NCBI GenBank assembly: GCA_002309855.1 | Contig: DBYD01000031.1 | Location: 61,830 to 125,829, forward strand | Source: Bacteroidales bacterium UBA1195 | GTDB taxonomy: Bacteria; Bacteroidota; Bacteroidia; Bacteroidales; WCHB1-69 | DNA: 64,000 nucleotides | Direction of reading: 5' to 3' | Part shown: in pieces, positions 12,250 to 22,700 of the stretch | Layout: each line of letters starts with the position of its first letter | Numbering within the stretch: the first letter of the stretch is position 1 | Translations under genes and position numbers: made by a program | The notes under the pieces: generated by a model | What the model was told of the DNA's origin: nothing | The model's database searches: none | What the model saw: only the letters and a program-made list of their open reading frames with translations

Positions 12250-14493
12250 ATGAGAAATCGGATACTATTTTTGCTTTTGCTTGCATCGTCGTGCAGCCTC
12301 TTTTCCCAGACGGTGGAGCGTGCCGAGGTGAAACCCTACAAGGGCCGTCCCGCCTTGTATATCAACGGTGTGCCGACAGTCCCGCAGTTTTATGCCCTGA
12401 CCGACCGCCCGACGGGAAACCGCTCCTACGAGGCTCTGCCATCGCACAGCATCGCGCAGTTCGCCAAGGCCGGATTCAAGCTTTACCAGCTGGATATCTG
12501 GTTTGAGGAGATGCTGCCCGTAAACGGTGAGTTGGACATCACTGAGGCAAGGAGGCAGGTGCAGGGGGTGCTGAAACATTGTCCCGACGCCGCCGTCATG
12601 TTCCGGCTGCATGTCAATCCTCCATTCTGGTGGTTGGGACAGCATCCGGAGGAATGCTGCCGCTTTGCAGACGACACGCTCCAGCCTGAGCCTTACCGTC
12701 CGCTGCACCAGAACTATCTGTGGCAGGATCTGAACATGGTCCCGCGCTGCAGCTACGCCTCCCAAAAATGGCAGCGGTGGATGGAGGGGAATGTCGCCGA
12801 ATTCTGCCGCCAGCTGGCCGTGACTGACGAGGGGCGGCATGTTATGGGAATCCAGATTGCCAACGGCCTGAACGGCGAGCACCACCAGTGGGGATTTGTC
12901 AAGCACGATCCTGACGTTTCGGAGCCGATGCAGCTCTTTTTCCGCCAGTTCCTTAAAGATAAATATCATACTGAAAAGGCGTTGCGCAAGGCCTGGAACC
13001 TGCCCTCCGCTACCTTTGAAAATGCAACTCTCCCAGGCATGGAGCGGCATCAGACTTCGGCCGGCATCTTCCGAGACCCGCAAAAGGAGCAGGCTGTGGC
13101 CGACTATTACGAATGCCAGCACAAGGTGGTGACGCAAAGCATTCTTGGCTTTGCCAAGGTTGTGAGGGAAAACTGGCCGCGCCCCGTGACAATCGGCTGT
13201 TTCTACGGCTATTACCTTTCTTTGTTCGGTCGTCAGGCGGCGGGCGGACACCTTTGCGAGCAGGATATTCTCACCTCCCCGTATCTCGATTTTCTCTGTG
13301 CGCCGCAGGCCTACAACAAGAACAGCCGTCTCCCAGGCGGCCCCGCATTGTCGCGCGGGCTGGTCGAGTCGGTGAACCTGCATGGCAAGCTGTGGCTGGA
13401 CGAGATGGACCAGCCTTCCCATCTCGGATATGTTTACCTTGGCGGCTTGCAGATGTATCCGCTGGAGGAGAGCATACAGATTCTGCGAAAGTTCGTGCTG
13501 GGCCCGTTTTTGCGCGGCGGCGGCATGTGGTTCTACGATTTCGGCCCGCTGATGTGCAGCGGCTGGTGGGACGACCCCGCATATATGGAGGATATAGCCC
13601 GGATGCACAAGGTGGAGGAGCGTTATTTCCAGCATGAGCAGAATTGCCCTGCGGATGTGCTGCTGGTCTTCGACACGAAGGTCTTTTTCCACACCGCCTC
13701 CCGCGACACGGATGACCCCATCACTGACCAGACATCGGTGAACGTGGTGCCGATCGAGGTGTTCAAGTCGGGAGTTGCAGCCGCCACCTGCTACCTTTCT
13801 GACCTGCCGCAGATGCCGTTGGAGCAATACAGGGCTGTGGTGTTTGTGAACTGCTTCCTGCTGACGGCGGAGCAGCGGCAATGGATTCGGAAGAACGTGG
13901 CAAAGGAGGGGCGCAGCCTCATCTGGCTGACTGCGCCGGGATACAATGACGGTAAGACGCTCGATCTGCGCTATGTGTGCGAGGCTGCGGGGATGCGTCT
14001 CGACACCTTCTCCGCCTTCAGAATTCCCGACATCCGGTTCGGCGCGGCATTCGGCGACAGCCTGCAGAAGGGGGCGAAGATTGCCGAGGTGGGCAAGACC
14101 ATCTTCATGAACACGAACGACAGCATACGGGCCTTCCGGCAGACCTTCTTCCATGTGACTGATGAGGGTGCGGAGCGGCTCGCCATGTTCGATTCGCTTC
14201 CGGATTCACGTGTGGCCGCAGCAGTGGTGCGGCACCGGACGCACAACGATTATTTCTTTGCCCTTCCGCTGATGACCAACGGATTGTGGATGCAGCTCCT
14301 TCGCGATGCCGGATGCCACATCTACGATGATGCGGGCGATGCGGTGATTGCCGGTTCCGGCCTGCTTATGATTCACACGGCAGCGGGCGGTGAACGGACC
14401 ATCCGGCTGCGCAACGGACGGGAGGTGAAGGTGATGCTACAGCCCAAACAGACCCTGCTGCTCGATGCGGAGAGCGGGGAGAAGGTTTTGTGA
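12250..14493 (+). CDS. Exported GH42-like glycoside hydrolase
   Basis: A 747-residue protein. It begins with a signal peptide (MRNRILFLLLLASSCSLFSQ), which selects the ATG at 12250. Residues about 30-460 resemble the TIM barrel of clan GH-A beta-galactosidases of the GH42 kind: Glu210 in NGLNGEHHQWG is a candidate acid/base and Glu385 in LWLDEMDQPSH a candidate nucleophile. A GATase-like middle domain follows (about 470-600, DVLLVFDTKVFF, YRAVVFVNCFLLT), as in the trimerisation domain of GH42, then a beta-rich end. It would act in the periplasm or at the surface on a galactoside or related sugar. Family assignment is by layout; a GH42 relative outside the defined family is possible. Confidence 0.7.
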   Translation: MRNRILFLLLLASSCSLFSQTVERAEVKPYKGRPALYINGVPTVPQFYALTDRPTGNRSYEALPSHSIAQFAKAGFKLYQLDIWFEEMLPVNGELDITEARRQVQGVLKHCPDAAVMFRLHVNPPFWWLGQHPEECCRFADDTLQPEPYRPLHQNYLWQDLNMVPRCSYASQKWQRWMEGNVAEFCRQLAVTDEGRHVMGIQIANGLNGEHHQWGFVKHDPDVSEPMQLFFRQFLKDKYHTEKALRKAWNLPSATFENATLPGMERHQTSAGIFRDPQKEQAVADYYECQHKVVTQSILGFAKVVRENWPRPVTIGCFYGYYLSLFGRQAAGGHLCEQDILTSPYLDFLCAPQAYNKNSRLPGGPALSRGLVESVNLHGKLWLDEMDQPSHLGYVYLGGLQMYPLEESIQILRKFVLGPFLRGGGMWFYDFGPLMCSGWWDDPAYMEDIARMHKVEERYFQHEQNCPADVLLVFDTKVFFHTASRDTDDPITDQTSVNVVPIEVFKSGVAAATCYLSDLPQMPLEQYRAVVFVNCFLLTAEQRQWIRKNVAKEGRSLIWLTAPGYNDGKTLDLRYVCEAAGMRLDTFSAFRIPDIRFGAAFGDSLQKGAKIAEVGKTIFMNTNDSIRAFRQTFFHVTDEGAERLAMFDSLPDSRVAAAVVRHRTHNDYFFALPLMTNGLWMQLLRDAGCHIYDDAGDAVIAGSGLLMIHTAAGGERTIRLRNGREVKVMLQPKQTLLLDAESGEKVL

Positions 14494-14525
14494 GCATTGC
14501 AGGCCAATCGTATTGGAAAAATAAT

Positions 14526-14533
14526 TATTTTTG
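14526..14533 (+). promoter_or_regulatory. -7 box (TATTTTTG) of the T9SS cargo gene
   Basis: TATTTTTG followed by CAA, 29 bases before the ATG at 14563, consistent with TAnnTTTG. Confidence 0.5.
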
Positions 14534-14562
14534 CAATTTTAAAACGATTACATAAAATCACT

Positions 14563-17500
14563 ATGAATAAAACAGCCAATTTCATCATCTGTCTGCTCCT
14601 GTTCTGCGGAACAGCCACGTTGCAGGCGCAATACCAGTTAATAAACAGTGGGTTCGAATCTTGGGACACAACTGCCAATCCGTTGCCGGAGGGGTGGAAC
14701 TCCTATTCTTCGGCCAATTGTAACATCATTGGTTTTCCGCCCAATTATGCGGCGACCATCAAACGGATCATCACTACTACGACGGTACATGAGCGGACTG
14801 CGGGATGTCGTCCGGGCGGCAGCGGAAAAAGTTATCTGACCCTGCAGACCCGGAATGTGAATGCAGGTGGTATAACCATGCCGGTCAGTGGGATTGTATG
14901 CACCGGCCTGTTCAACATCGGTTCCATCTCCGTCTATACGCCGTTGAACTATTTTTCCACTGAGCGCAATCGTCCTGGTTTTTGCATGCCGCTCTCCACA
15001 ACGCCCGATTCGCTATACATCTGGGTTAAATATTACGCTTCCGATCCGGACACATCTCTGGCGCGTTTTGTGGCCTATCTGCATGGGGACACTGATTTCC
15101 AGTATATGAACCATGCTGGCAATAAGTCGCTTTATTGCGGTTATATCCACCATCTGATGGCGCGTACCGATTCGGTCCTGCCGGCAACCCACTGGGTACA
15201 GTTGCGGCTTCCGTTCGTATATGACGGGAAGGCCAAACCGAAATACCTGCTGATGTACATGGCATCCGACTCCTGCATGATGGGCGGGAAAATCGGCAAC
15301 GAGCTATCCGTGGATGATATTGAGCTGGTGTATAACTCATGGTTGAAGGGCATGCTGGTGGACAGCGTGGCAGTGCCGGATTTCAAAAAGGGTATCTTCA
15401 ATTACCAGATAGAGTTGCCATACGGCACCTCCTTGCAGCATGTGCCCTCTGTCCAATGCATCGGAGAGGTGGATGACATCACTGACAGTGTGGCTTTCTA
15501 TCCTTCCGCCAACGGTGTGGAGGGAGGACGTTCCGTAATCACTGTGACGGCTGAGGATGGCATTTCCAAGCATACATATACACTGACCTATCACATCGCC
15601 AAATCCCCGAATGCGCACCTTTCTGTTTTGACCTATGACAAAAAGTCGGTGCCAGGCTTCCGTCGGGACAGCCTCAGCTATGTGGTATGGCTGGCACCAG
15701 GCACCACGGTGCCGCCGGTGGTTGAATGCCAGACGGAGTTTCCGGGCTTGAAGCCGCAGATTACGCAGGCAACCGCTCTTCCAGGCACTGCGACCGTGAA
15801 GGTGACGGCTGAGGACGGACATACCCAATTGACCTACACAATCAGTTTTATGGTCTCTTTGTCCAAAGACGCTTCCGCCTCCTGGATACGCTACAACCAG
15901 CAGCTGCTGCCCGGTTTTCATCCTGACAGCCTCAACTATGCGGTGGAACTGCCATACGGCACCGCTTCGGTACAGGTGACGGCCGCCGCCAACTGGCCAT
16001 CGGCAAAGGTTCGTTACATGCAGGTCTCCGCATTTCCCGGCACAGCTACTGTGACCGTGGTGGCGGAGGATACCACCGTCAGGCGGAATTACCGCATTTT
16101 TTTTACGGTGGCCAAAAACAACAATGCCCGTTTGGATTCGCTTTATTATCTGTTGGGGAAAACCAAATGTCTGATACCTTCCTTCCATCCGGACAGTATG
16201 TTGTATTCCGTTGAACTTCCGGAAAAAAACAAGATTCGTCCGGTGGTTGCCGCTGTGCCGCAGGATGCCCGTGCCAAGGTGCGGGCGGTTTATCCGCTCC
16301 TGATGGAGGATACGGTGCGGGTGTGGGTGTTGGCGGAAAATGGCAGTGACAGCCTTTGTTACCGGATTGCCTTCCGTGTTCGCAAGGCCACCAATGCGCT
16401 ATTGTCCTCCTTGAAGATTGACGGGAAGCCGTTGGCGAATTTCAAGGATACGGTTTTTGACTATCAGGTGTTGTTGGACAGCAATCTGGTGCCGATGGTG
16501 GAGGCTTTGCCGGCTGATAGCGATGCGCGGGTGCGCATCTTATATCCCACCAATATTCCGGGAACCATCACGGTTACAGTGACAGCGGAGGATACCGGTG
16601 TGAAATGTTCATACCGGCTCTATTGCTCCATCCGTCTTTCGGACAATGCGGATCTGATGTCGTTAGGTTACCGGTTGGGGCAAAACTATTATCCTCTGGA
16701 AAACTTCCATAAGGACACGCTCCAATACCATGTGCTTTTGCCGCCTTTCACGACGGTGGCGCCGGTGCTGGTGTGGGTCAAGGCCGATTTTGATGCATCC
16801 GATACTGTGCGCCAGCCGCTCTCCCCAACAGATTCTGCCTTTGTGCTCGTGGTTTCTGAGAGCGGCAACACATCAAAGAGATATTCGCTTTGGTTTGATG
16901 TTGACTTATCCCGCAATGCAAATTTGGAATCGGTCAGTTATGATGGGAATCCGTTGGCCGGTTTCCATCCGGACAGTGTTTTCTATACGGTGTGGCTGCA
17001 TCCTGACACAGTGCATCCGCCGGTTGTGACCGCCCGGGCGGTGCAGGGTGCGGTCGTGCAGATCAGGCAGGCAGTGGCGTTGGGTGACACTGCATGGCTG
17101 ACAGTTAGGGCGCAGGACACCACAGTGGTGAAGAGATATGGGATCCGTTTCCTGCGCAGTCTCTCTTCCGTTTCCACGCTTTCTGCATTCCATTACCAGT
17201 TGGGTGAAGCCGATTCCTCCGTGGAGATACAGGATGGGGTTACAACCTATATTGTATGGTTGAAGGAAAAGACAACGGCGGTGCCATTCAATTTCCGTAG
17301 TGAGCTTACCGACGGCAGGGCTGCTGTCAAGTATCTGCGTATCCCGTTGTCGGTGAATGATACTGCGGTGGTGCGTGTGCTTGCGGAGGATGGCGTTTCG
17401 GTGACAGCCTATTTTTTTGTGTTCCGGAGAATTCCTTCGGCGGATGCCCTGTTGGATTCCATCTGGGTGAACGGGAGTCCGCTCAAGCACTTTCGTCCGG

Positions 17501-18189
17501 ACCGTTTCAGCTATTCCTGCGGGATCTCCACTGCCATGCAGGAACTGCCTGTGGTGTCGGTCCGGCTGGCATGGGAAGCGGATTCGGTCTATGTCACCCA
17601 ATCCTCATCGCTTTTCGGCACTGCACAGATCAGGGTTGTGGCGGAGGATGGACAACACTATCACATTTACACTGTGCAATTCCGTCCGTTGAACACTGAA
17701 TCAAGGTTGCAGTCAATTGGGTTGGACGGCGGCTTCCCTGTGCCGCATTTCAATGCGGATGTGAAACGGTATGAAATGTCTTATGGTCCACAATTCCCCA
17801 AAACGGTGGAGGCTGTGCCTGTGGATTCATTCGCCACGTGGAAATGGGAGGCGGTGGTGCACAGTGATACAATGGATATCAAGGTGCTGTGTATGGCGGA
17901 AGATACAAATTTCTGGTCGCTGTATTCCGTGCGCATCCATTTGGTAAACGGGGTGGGACAGTATGCGGAGACACCGGTTTCCGTTTATCCCAATCCGGCC
18001 CATACCATGTTGTATGTCCGTGGGGTGAAAGGGGAGCCGGTCCGGCTGTTTGATATGCAGGGCAGGCTGCTGATGCAGGCGGAGGCTACAGGCGAAGAGA
18101 CTATTCAGATGGATGTTTCAGGGCTTCCAAATGGAATTTTCCTGCTGCGCTGCGGACGGCGTGTGGCAAGGTTTGTGGTAGCAAGGTGA
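14563..18189 (+). CDS. Large T9SS-secreted protein with PCMD-like and tandem beta-sandwich domains
   Basis: A 1208-residue exported protein with a signal peptide (MNKTANFIICLLLFCGTA...QAQ). Residues about 25-260 resemble the putative carbohydrate-metabolism domain (PCMD): NSGFESWD, LPEGWNSYS and a late VDDIEL. About nine repeats of roughly 85-90 residues follow, each with FxPDSLxYxVxLPxGTxxPxV, then TVTVxAEDG, then YxIxF: the cadherin-like beta-sandwich type. The last 70 residues (VSVYPNPAHTMLYV, VRLFDMQGRLL, GLPNGIFLLRC) are a type A T9SS sorting domain, so the protein should cross the outer membrane by type IX secretion. The neighbouring hydrolase suggests a glycan-related role. Confidence 0.88.
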   Translation: MNKTANFIICLLLFCGTATLQAQYQLINSGFESWDTTANPLPEGWNSYSSANCNIIGFPPNYAATIKRIITTTTVHERTAGCRPGGSGKSYLTLQTRNVNAGGITMPVSGIVCTGLFNIGSISVYTPLNYFSTERNRPGFCMPLSTTPDSLYIWVKYYASDPDTSLARFVAYLHGDTDFQYMNHAGNKSLYCGYIHHLMARTDSVLPATHWVQLRLPFVYDGKAKPKYLLMYMASDSCMMGGKIGNELSVDDIELVYNSWLKGMLVDSVAVPDFKKGIFNYQIELPYGTSLQHVPSVQCIGEVDDITDSVAFYPSANGVEGGRSVITVTAEDGISKHTYTLTYHIAKSPNAHLSVLTYDKKSVPGFRRDSLSYVVWLAPGTTVPPVVECQTEFPGLKPQITQATALPGTATVKVTAEDGHTQLTYTISFMVSLSKDASASWIRYNQQLLPGFHPDSLNYAVELPYGTASVQVTAAANWPSAKVRYMQVSAFPGTATVTVVAEDTTVRRNYRIFFTVAKNNNARLDSLYYLLGKTKCLIPSFHPDSMLYSVELPEKNKIRPVVAAVPQDARAKVRAVYPLLMEDTVRVWVLAENGSDSLCYRIAFRVRKATNALLSSLKIDGKPLANFKDTVFDYQVLLDSNLVPMVEALPADSDARVRILYPTNIPGTITVTVTAEDTGVKCSYRLYCSIRLSDNADLMSLGYRLGQNYYPLENFHKDTLQYHVLLPPFTTVAPVLVWVKADFDASDTVRQPLSPTDSAFVLVVSESGNTSKRYSLWFDVDLSRNANLESVSYDGNPLAGFHPDSVFYTVWLHPDTVHPPVVTARAVQGAVVQIRQAVALGDTAWLTVRAQDTTVVKRYGIRFLRSLSSVSTLSAFHYQLGEADSSVEIQDGVTTYIVWLKEKTTAVPFNFRSELTDGRAAVKYLRIPLSVNDTAVVRVLAEDGVSVTAYFFVFRRIPSADALLDSIWVNGSPLKHFRPDRFSYSCGISTAMQELPVVSVRLAWEADSVYVTQSSSLFGTAQIRVVAEDGQHYHIYTVQFRPLNTESRLQSIGLDGGFPVPHFNADVKRYEMSYGPQFPKTVEAVPVDSFATWKWEAVVHSDTMDIKVLCMAEDTNFWSLYSVRIHLVNGVGQYAETPVSVYPNPAHTMLYVRGVKGEPVRLFDMQGRLLMQAEATGEETIQMDVSGLPNGIFLLRCGRRVARFVVAR

Positions 18190-18192
18190 AGG

Positions 18193-18235
18193 AATAGTTG
18201 ATAGTTGATAGTTTAGAGTTAATAGTTAATAGTTG
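18193..18235 (+). repeat. Short AT-rich near-tandem repeats before recX
   Basis: The unit ATAGTTGATAGTT and variants (ATAGTTTAGAGTTA, ATAGTTAATAGTTGG) repeat across the gap between the T9SS gene and recX. Similar TTGATAG runs are common between Bacteroidales genes. The last repeat holds the TTG that may be the recX start. Confidence 0.6.
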
Positions 18236-18700
18236 GAAGTGGAGGGGGTGGCATTTCAGCAGGCGTTGCAGAAGGCGGAGAAGTTCTGCGCTTATCAGGA
18301 GCGGAGCCAGCAGGAGGTGCGCAGGCGGCTGCGTGCATGGAAAGTCGGGGAGAGCGATGCTGAGGCTGTGATTGCGGAGCTGATTGCCCGGAATTTCCTA
18401 AGCGAGGCGCGGTATGCGGCGGCATTTGTCTCCGGACACTACCGCATCAAGCGTTGGGGAAGGCTGAAAATTGCAGCCGCGTTGAGGCAGGAGGGAGTTA
18501 CGGAGCGTTGCGTCCTGGCCGCTTTTGAGGAGACCGACTTTTCCGATTATCAGGAAACCATCCGCAAGGTGGCCGAAGGCTGGCGCAAATGCCATCCTGA
18601 TGTGCCGCCTGAAGCTGTGAGGTGGAAATTGCGCTCCTATCTGTTCGGACGGGGTTTTGAAACGGACGAAATCAGTGGGGTGGAAGAGATGATCCGGTGA
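18233..18700 (+). CDS. recX: RecX-family regulatory protein
   Basis: A 155-residue, mostly helical protein with the three-helix repeats of RecX: AEKFCAYQERSQQEVRRRLR at about 15-34, then LIARNFLSEARYAAAFV (45-62), IKRWGRLKIAAALRQEGV (67-84) and KCHPDVPPEAVRWKLRSYLFGRGF near the end. RecX binds the RecA filament and limits strand exchange; recA itself is not in the window. The start is uncertain: TTG 18233, or a GTG two or four codons later; no ATG is available before conserved sequence. The stop codon sits in the loop of a terminator hairpin. Confidence 0.85.
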   Translation: MEVEGVAFQQALQKAEKFCAYQERSQQEVRRRLRAWKVGESDAEAVIAELIARNFLSEARYAAAFVSGHYRIKRWGRLKIAAALRQEGVTERCVLAAFEETDFSDYQETIRKVAEGWRKCHPDVPPEAVRWKLRSYLFGRGFETDEISGVEEMIR

Positions 18701-18720
18701 AAGCCGGATTTTTTTTTTTT
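18692..18720 (+). terminator. Rho-independent terminator after recX
   Basis: ATCCGG-TGAAAG-CCGGAT followed by an unbroken T-run to 18720. The loop contains the recX stop codon. Confidence 0.85.
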
Positions 18721-18752
18721 CTTAAAATGCAATTGCATACAAATTTTATATC

Positions 18753-18760
18753 TATCTTTG
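18753..18760 (+). promoter_or_regulatory. -7 box (TATCTTTG) of the DUF3276 gene
   Basis: TATCTTTG followed by C, 39 bases before the ATG at 18800, just after the recX terminator. Confidence 0.6.
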
Positions 18761-18799
18761 CTTTTTGGTTTTTGTGTTTACGAACAAAAGGAATCGTTT

Positions 18800-19153
18800 A
18801 TGGAAGACAACAGAAGAAAAGAGGGTAAAGAATTGGTTTCTAAGTCTGTAAAGGCTGGAAAAAGGACCTATTTCTTTGACATGAAGGAGACACGGTATGG
18901 TGAGCATTATTTGGTGATTGCGGAAAGCAAACGCCATTTTGATGAAGAAAAGGGTCATTTTTTCTATGAGAAACACAAAATTTTCCTTCACGTGCAGGAT
19001 TTGGAGAAGTTTTCAAACTGTCTGGAGGAGATGAATGCGTATGCCAAAGACAATTTCTCCGATGAGGAGCTGCATCCCTTCTATCCGGAATCGGATGCGT
19101 CCGATGCTGTAAGGAATGCTGAGGCCGATGACTTTGATTTCTTTGACAAATAA
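18800..19153 (+). CDS. DUF3276 (PUR-alpha-like) nucleic-acid-binding protein
   Basis: A 117-residue protein with the conserved order of Bacteroidetes DUF3276/PUR-alpha proteins: KAGKRTYFFDMKETRYGEHY (strands 1-3), LVIAESKRHFDEEKGHFFY and HKIFLHVQDLEKF. The acidic tail ends DDFDFFDK. PUR repeats bind single-stranded DNA or RNA; the cell role in these bacteria is poorly known. The start is the ATG at 18800, downstream of the -7 box; longer in-frame starts lie within the promoter. The next gene begins inside its 3' end. Confidence 0.85.
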   Translation: MEDNRRKEGKELVSKSVKAGKRTYFFDMKETRYGEHYLVIAESKRHFDEEKGHFFYEKHKIFLHVQDLEKFSNCLEEMNAYAKDNFSDEELHPFYPESDASDAVRNAEADDFDFFDK

Positions 19154-19742
19154 AATCTTTTCCGGAAAACCGGTGCTGCTTGTGCTGGTGTGCCGGATGT
19201 TCACTATGGCTGGGGTAATGGCCCAGTCCATATCGGATTCCGATATTAGTCAGGATTTTTTTTATTGTCAGGATGACAAGCTTTTTCGTGTAGTTAATTC
19301 AACTGATACTTTAAGTTATTCAGCCCGTCTGCAAGGGGGTATCACTGATTTTGACGCATCCAATCCGTTCAAGATTCTGGTCTTTTCCGCCCCATTTCAG
19401 AAAATCTATTACCTCAACCACCGGCTGACACCCTTGTCAGAGGAATGCCTCCTGAGTGATTTGGGGTTGGGCGAGGTTACTTGTGCCTGTGCCTCCAAAC
19501 AGGGAGGGTTTTGGGTGTTTGACCGTTGGAACGGTGTGCTGATCCGTTTTGACGGTCAGATGCAACGGGTGGTTTCCAGTGAGAGTTTCAGTCTGCTGGG
19601 GTTACAGCAGGCCGAGCCGGTAAAAATCCGTGAGGTGGGCAATCAGATGTATGTATGCTGTAGGGAATCGGGCGGCTATCGCTTTGACCTTTTCGGAAAC
19701 TATATCGGCCCGGATCCCGCAATGCGTCCGGAGGATTTCTAG
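19128..19742 (+). CDS. Small exported protein, unknown function
   Basis: A 204-residue protein if started at the ATG 19128, which overlaps the end of the DUF3276 gene by 26 bases. A later ATG at 19197 is possible but would cut the signal-peptide-like segment (VLLVLVCRMFTMAGVMAQ). The mature part is beta-rich with repeated turns (FFYCQDDKLFRVVNS, GGFWVFDRWNGVLIRFDG, NQMYVCCRESGGYRFDLFGNYIG), like a few blades of a propeller, and may bind a partner in the periplasm. The stop overlaps the stop of ileS on the other strand (the shared bases are CTAG). Confidence 0.6.
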   Translation: MTLISLTNKIFSGKPVLLVLVCRMFTMAGVMAQSISDSDISQDFFYCQDDKLFRVVNSTDTLSYSARLQGGITDFDASNPFKILVFSAPFQKIYYLNHRLTPLSEECLLSDLGLGEVTCACASKQGGFWVFDRWNGVLIRFDGQMQRVVSSESFSLLGLQQAEPVKIREVGNQMYVCCRESGGYRFDLFGNYIGPDPAMRPEDF

Positions 19743-22700
19743 GCTTTTGCCAGTTCAACACATACTTTCAGGGTGTCGGTCAGATCGATGGTCGTGCCGG
19801 TTTGCAGTCCATCCACAAGACTCATGGCAGTGCAGAGAGTTTCGTTGCAGATGTACTGCCGGTGGTTATCCAGCACATCCTGCAATTCAGCATTTGCGGT
19901 CAGGGATACACTGATGCGGTCTGTGACGGCCAAGTTTGTCTCTTTGCGCAGGTTCTGGAGCCTGTTGACCAGTTCGCGGGCGATGCCTTCGCGCCGCAGT
20001 TCCGGCGTTACGTTGGTGTCCAGAGCAACTGTCAGCTGGTCGGATGAGGCCACCACCCAGCCCGGAATGTCCTCGGTGCTGATTTCAACATCTTCCATGT
20101 TCAGTGTCACCTCCTGCTCTTCAATGGTGAACCGGTATTCGCCTGTCTGCTCCATCCGGTTGATTTCAGCCTGTGTGAATTGGGCGATGCGGCCGGCGAT
20201 GGCCTTCATGATCTTCCCGTATTTCGGCCCCAATGTCTTGAAATTCGGCTTTATGCTCTTGGTAAGGACATCATTGTCCGGACTAAGGAATTCCATCTCC
20301 TTGATGTTGGTTTCAGCCAGTATCAGGTGCTGGACTTTTTCAATCTGCTCCTTCATGTGGCTGCTGCTGACCGGAATCATCACTTTGGCGAGCGGCTGGC
20401 GCACTTTAAGCGTGTGCCGTTTGCGCAGCGAAAGGATTAAAGAGGAGATTTCCTGTGCAAGACGCATCTGCTCTTCAAGGTTTTCATCCACAAATGATTT
20501 GTCCGCCTTCGGGAAATCGGTCAGGTGGATGGAGCCGTGTCTCTCTTTTCCGGTCATCCCGTTGAGGGCGCGGAAGATCTGTTCGGAGAAGAAAGGCGCG
20601 ATGGGGGCGATAAGCTTCATCACTGTAATCAGGCAGGTGTACAGAGTCTGGTAGGCGGAAATCTTGTCCTCGTTGTACTCGCCTTTCCAGAAACGGCGGC
20701 GGCAGAGCCTCACATACCAGTTGCTCAGGTACAGGTCCACAAAGTTCTGGATCTTCAGGCCGGCCTTTCGCGGCTCGTAGTCCTGATAATCGGCATCCAC
20801 CTGCCCGATCAGCGTGTGCAGCTCGGAAAGGATCCAACGGTCGATTTCAGGCCGTTCCTCTATCGGAATGTCAGGTTCGCGGTAGCTGAAACCGTCAATG
20901 TTTGCGTATCCTGCAAAGAACTTGTAGGTATTGAACAGCGTGCCGAAGAAGGTGCGCTTGACCTCATCGATGCCCGCCTCGTCAAAACGCAGGTTCTCCC
21001 AGGGCTGCGAGGCTGTAATCATATACCAGCGGGTGGCGTCCGGTCCGTGTTTGGCCAGTATCTCGAACGGGTCTACGGCATTCCCTAACCGTTTTGACAT
21101 CTTGTTCCCGTTCTTGTCAAGAACAAGCCCGTTGGAAATCACTGTCTTATATGCTACTGAGTCGAACATCATCGTGGCGATGGCATGTAGTGTGAAAAAC
21201 CATCCGCGTGTCTGGTCAACCCCCTCGGCGATGAAATCTGCCGGGAAAAGTTTTCCTGATTCGATCTCCTCTTTGTTTTCAAACGGGTAGTGCATCTGTG
21301 CGTATGGCATGGCGCCCGAATCGAACCAGACATCAATCAGGTCGGGTTCGCGGTACATCGGCTTTCCGCTGTCGGAGACAAGCACCACCTTGTCAATGTA
21401 GGGGCGGTGCAGGTCGTATTTTTCTTTCCTGTAAGTGTTTTCATCCATCAGTCCGGCTTTGATCGCCTTGTCAATCTCCTGTTGCAGTTCGGCCACGGAT
21501 CCGATGCAGCGCTCCTCCTTTCCGTCCTTGGTGCGCCAGATGGGCAGGGGAGTTCCCCAGTAGCGTGAACGGGAGAGGTTCCAGTCAACCAGATTTTCAA
21601 GCCAGTTTCCGAATCGTCCGCTTCCGGTCGCCTCGGGTTTCCACCGGATGGTTTTGTTCAGTTCAATCATCCGATCCTTCAGTGCGGTGGTGCGTATGAA
21701 CCAGCTGTCCAACGGGTAATAGAGCACAGGCTTGTCGGTGCGCCAGCAGTGCGGGTAGGAGTGTGTGTGCTTTTCGATCTTGAAGACTTTGTTTTCGTTC
21801 TTTAAGGCGATACAGAGGCGGATGTCGATGTTCTCCGCCTTTTGCGCCGCCTTCTCGTCATATTTTCCGTCAACTGTGAACTGCGGGTCGTAGGCGTTTT
21901 TGACAAACTGTCCCTCGAAGACGCTGTAAGCCTCCTTTTGTACAAACTGTGCCACAAAGTCTTCACGTAACTCTTCTGTTTTCCAGAACTTTCCCTTCAG
22001 GTCGACCATGGGGCGCGGTTCGTCTTTGAGGTTGATCATGAACAGGGAGGGGATGCCGGACAGTCTTGCCACTTTGGCGTCGTCCGCGCCGAAGGTCGGG
22101 GCGATGTGCACAATGCCGGTTCCGTCCTCCGTGGTCACGTAGTCGCCCGGAATAACGCGGAATGCCTCGGCGGACTTGTCGGTGATTTTTCCCTCCACAA
22201 TTTCGCAGGGCTTCACCCACGGGAAAAGCTGCTCGTAATGGATTCCGAGAAGTTCGCTGCCCTTGTAATGTCCGATGACACGGTAGGGGATTATTTTGTC
22301 TTCCTTGTCAAAAACCATTTCCTTTTCAGCACCTTGCGGGTTGAAATAGGCGTTCAGCCTGGCCTCCGCCATAAGGCAGAGCATTGGGGTGCCATGGTAA
22401 GGCTGGAAGGTCTCCACCGCCACATATCCGATTTTCGGTCCCACACAGAGTGCGGTGTTTGATGGCAGTGTCCATGGAGTGGTTGTCCATGCCAGAATAA
22501 AGAAGTCCTTTGCAAAAGCAGGGTCGGCCTTGGCGTAGATTTCATCCAGCACAGGATGCGGCTCCCTGCGCACGCGGAACTGTGCGGTGCAGGTGGTGTC
22601 CTTCACGTCGCGGTAGCAGCCGGGCATGTTCAGCTCGTGGGAGCTCAGTCCGGTTCCGGCGGCGGGGGAGTATGGCTGGATGGTGTAGCCCTTGTATAGC

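Noticed and set aside
12265..14154. A 629-codon open frame on the minus strand
   Set aside because: It lies antisense to the GH42-like gene and is rich in His, Arg and Gln without any domain; it is a by-product of GC-rich codon use.
14640..14665. tRNA-like GGTTCGAATC box
   Set aside because: It lies in the coding sequence of the T9SS cargo gene (SGFESW), and no cloverleaf arms can be built around it.
19739..19742. Overlapping stop codons of two converging genes as a regulatory device
   Set aside because: CTAG shared by two TAG stops is a simple result of compact packing; nothing else points to regulation.
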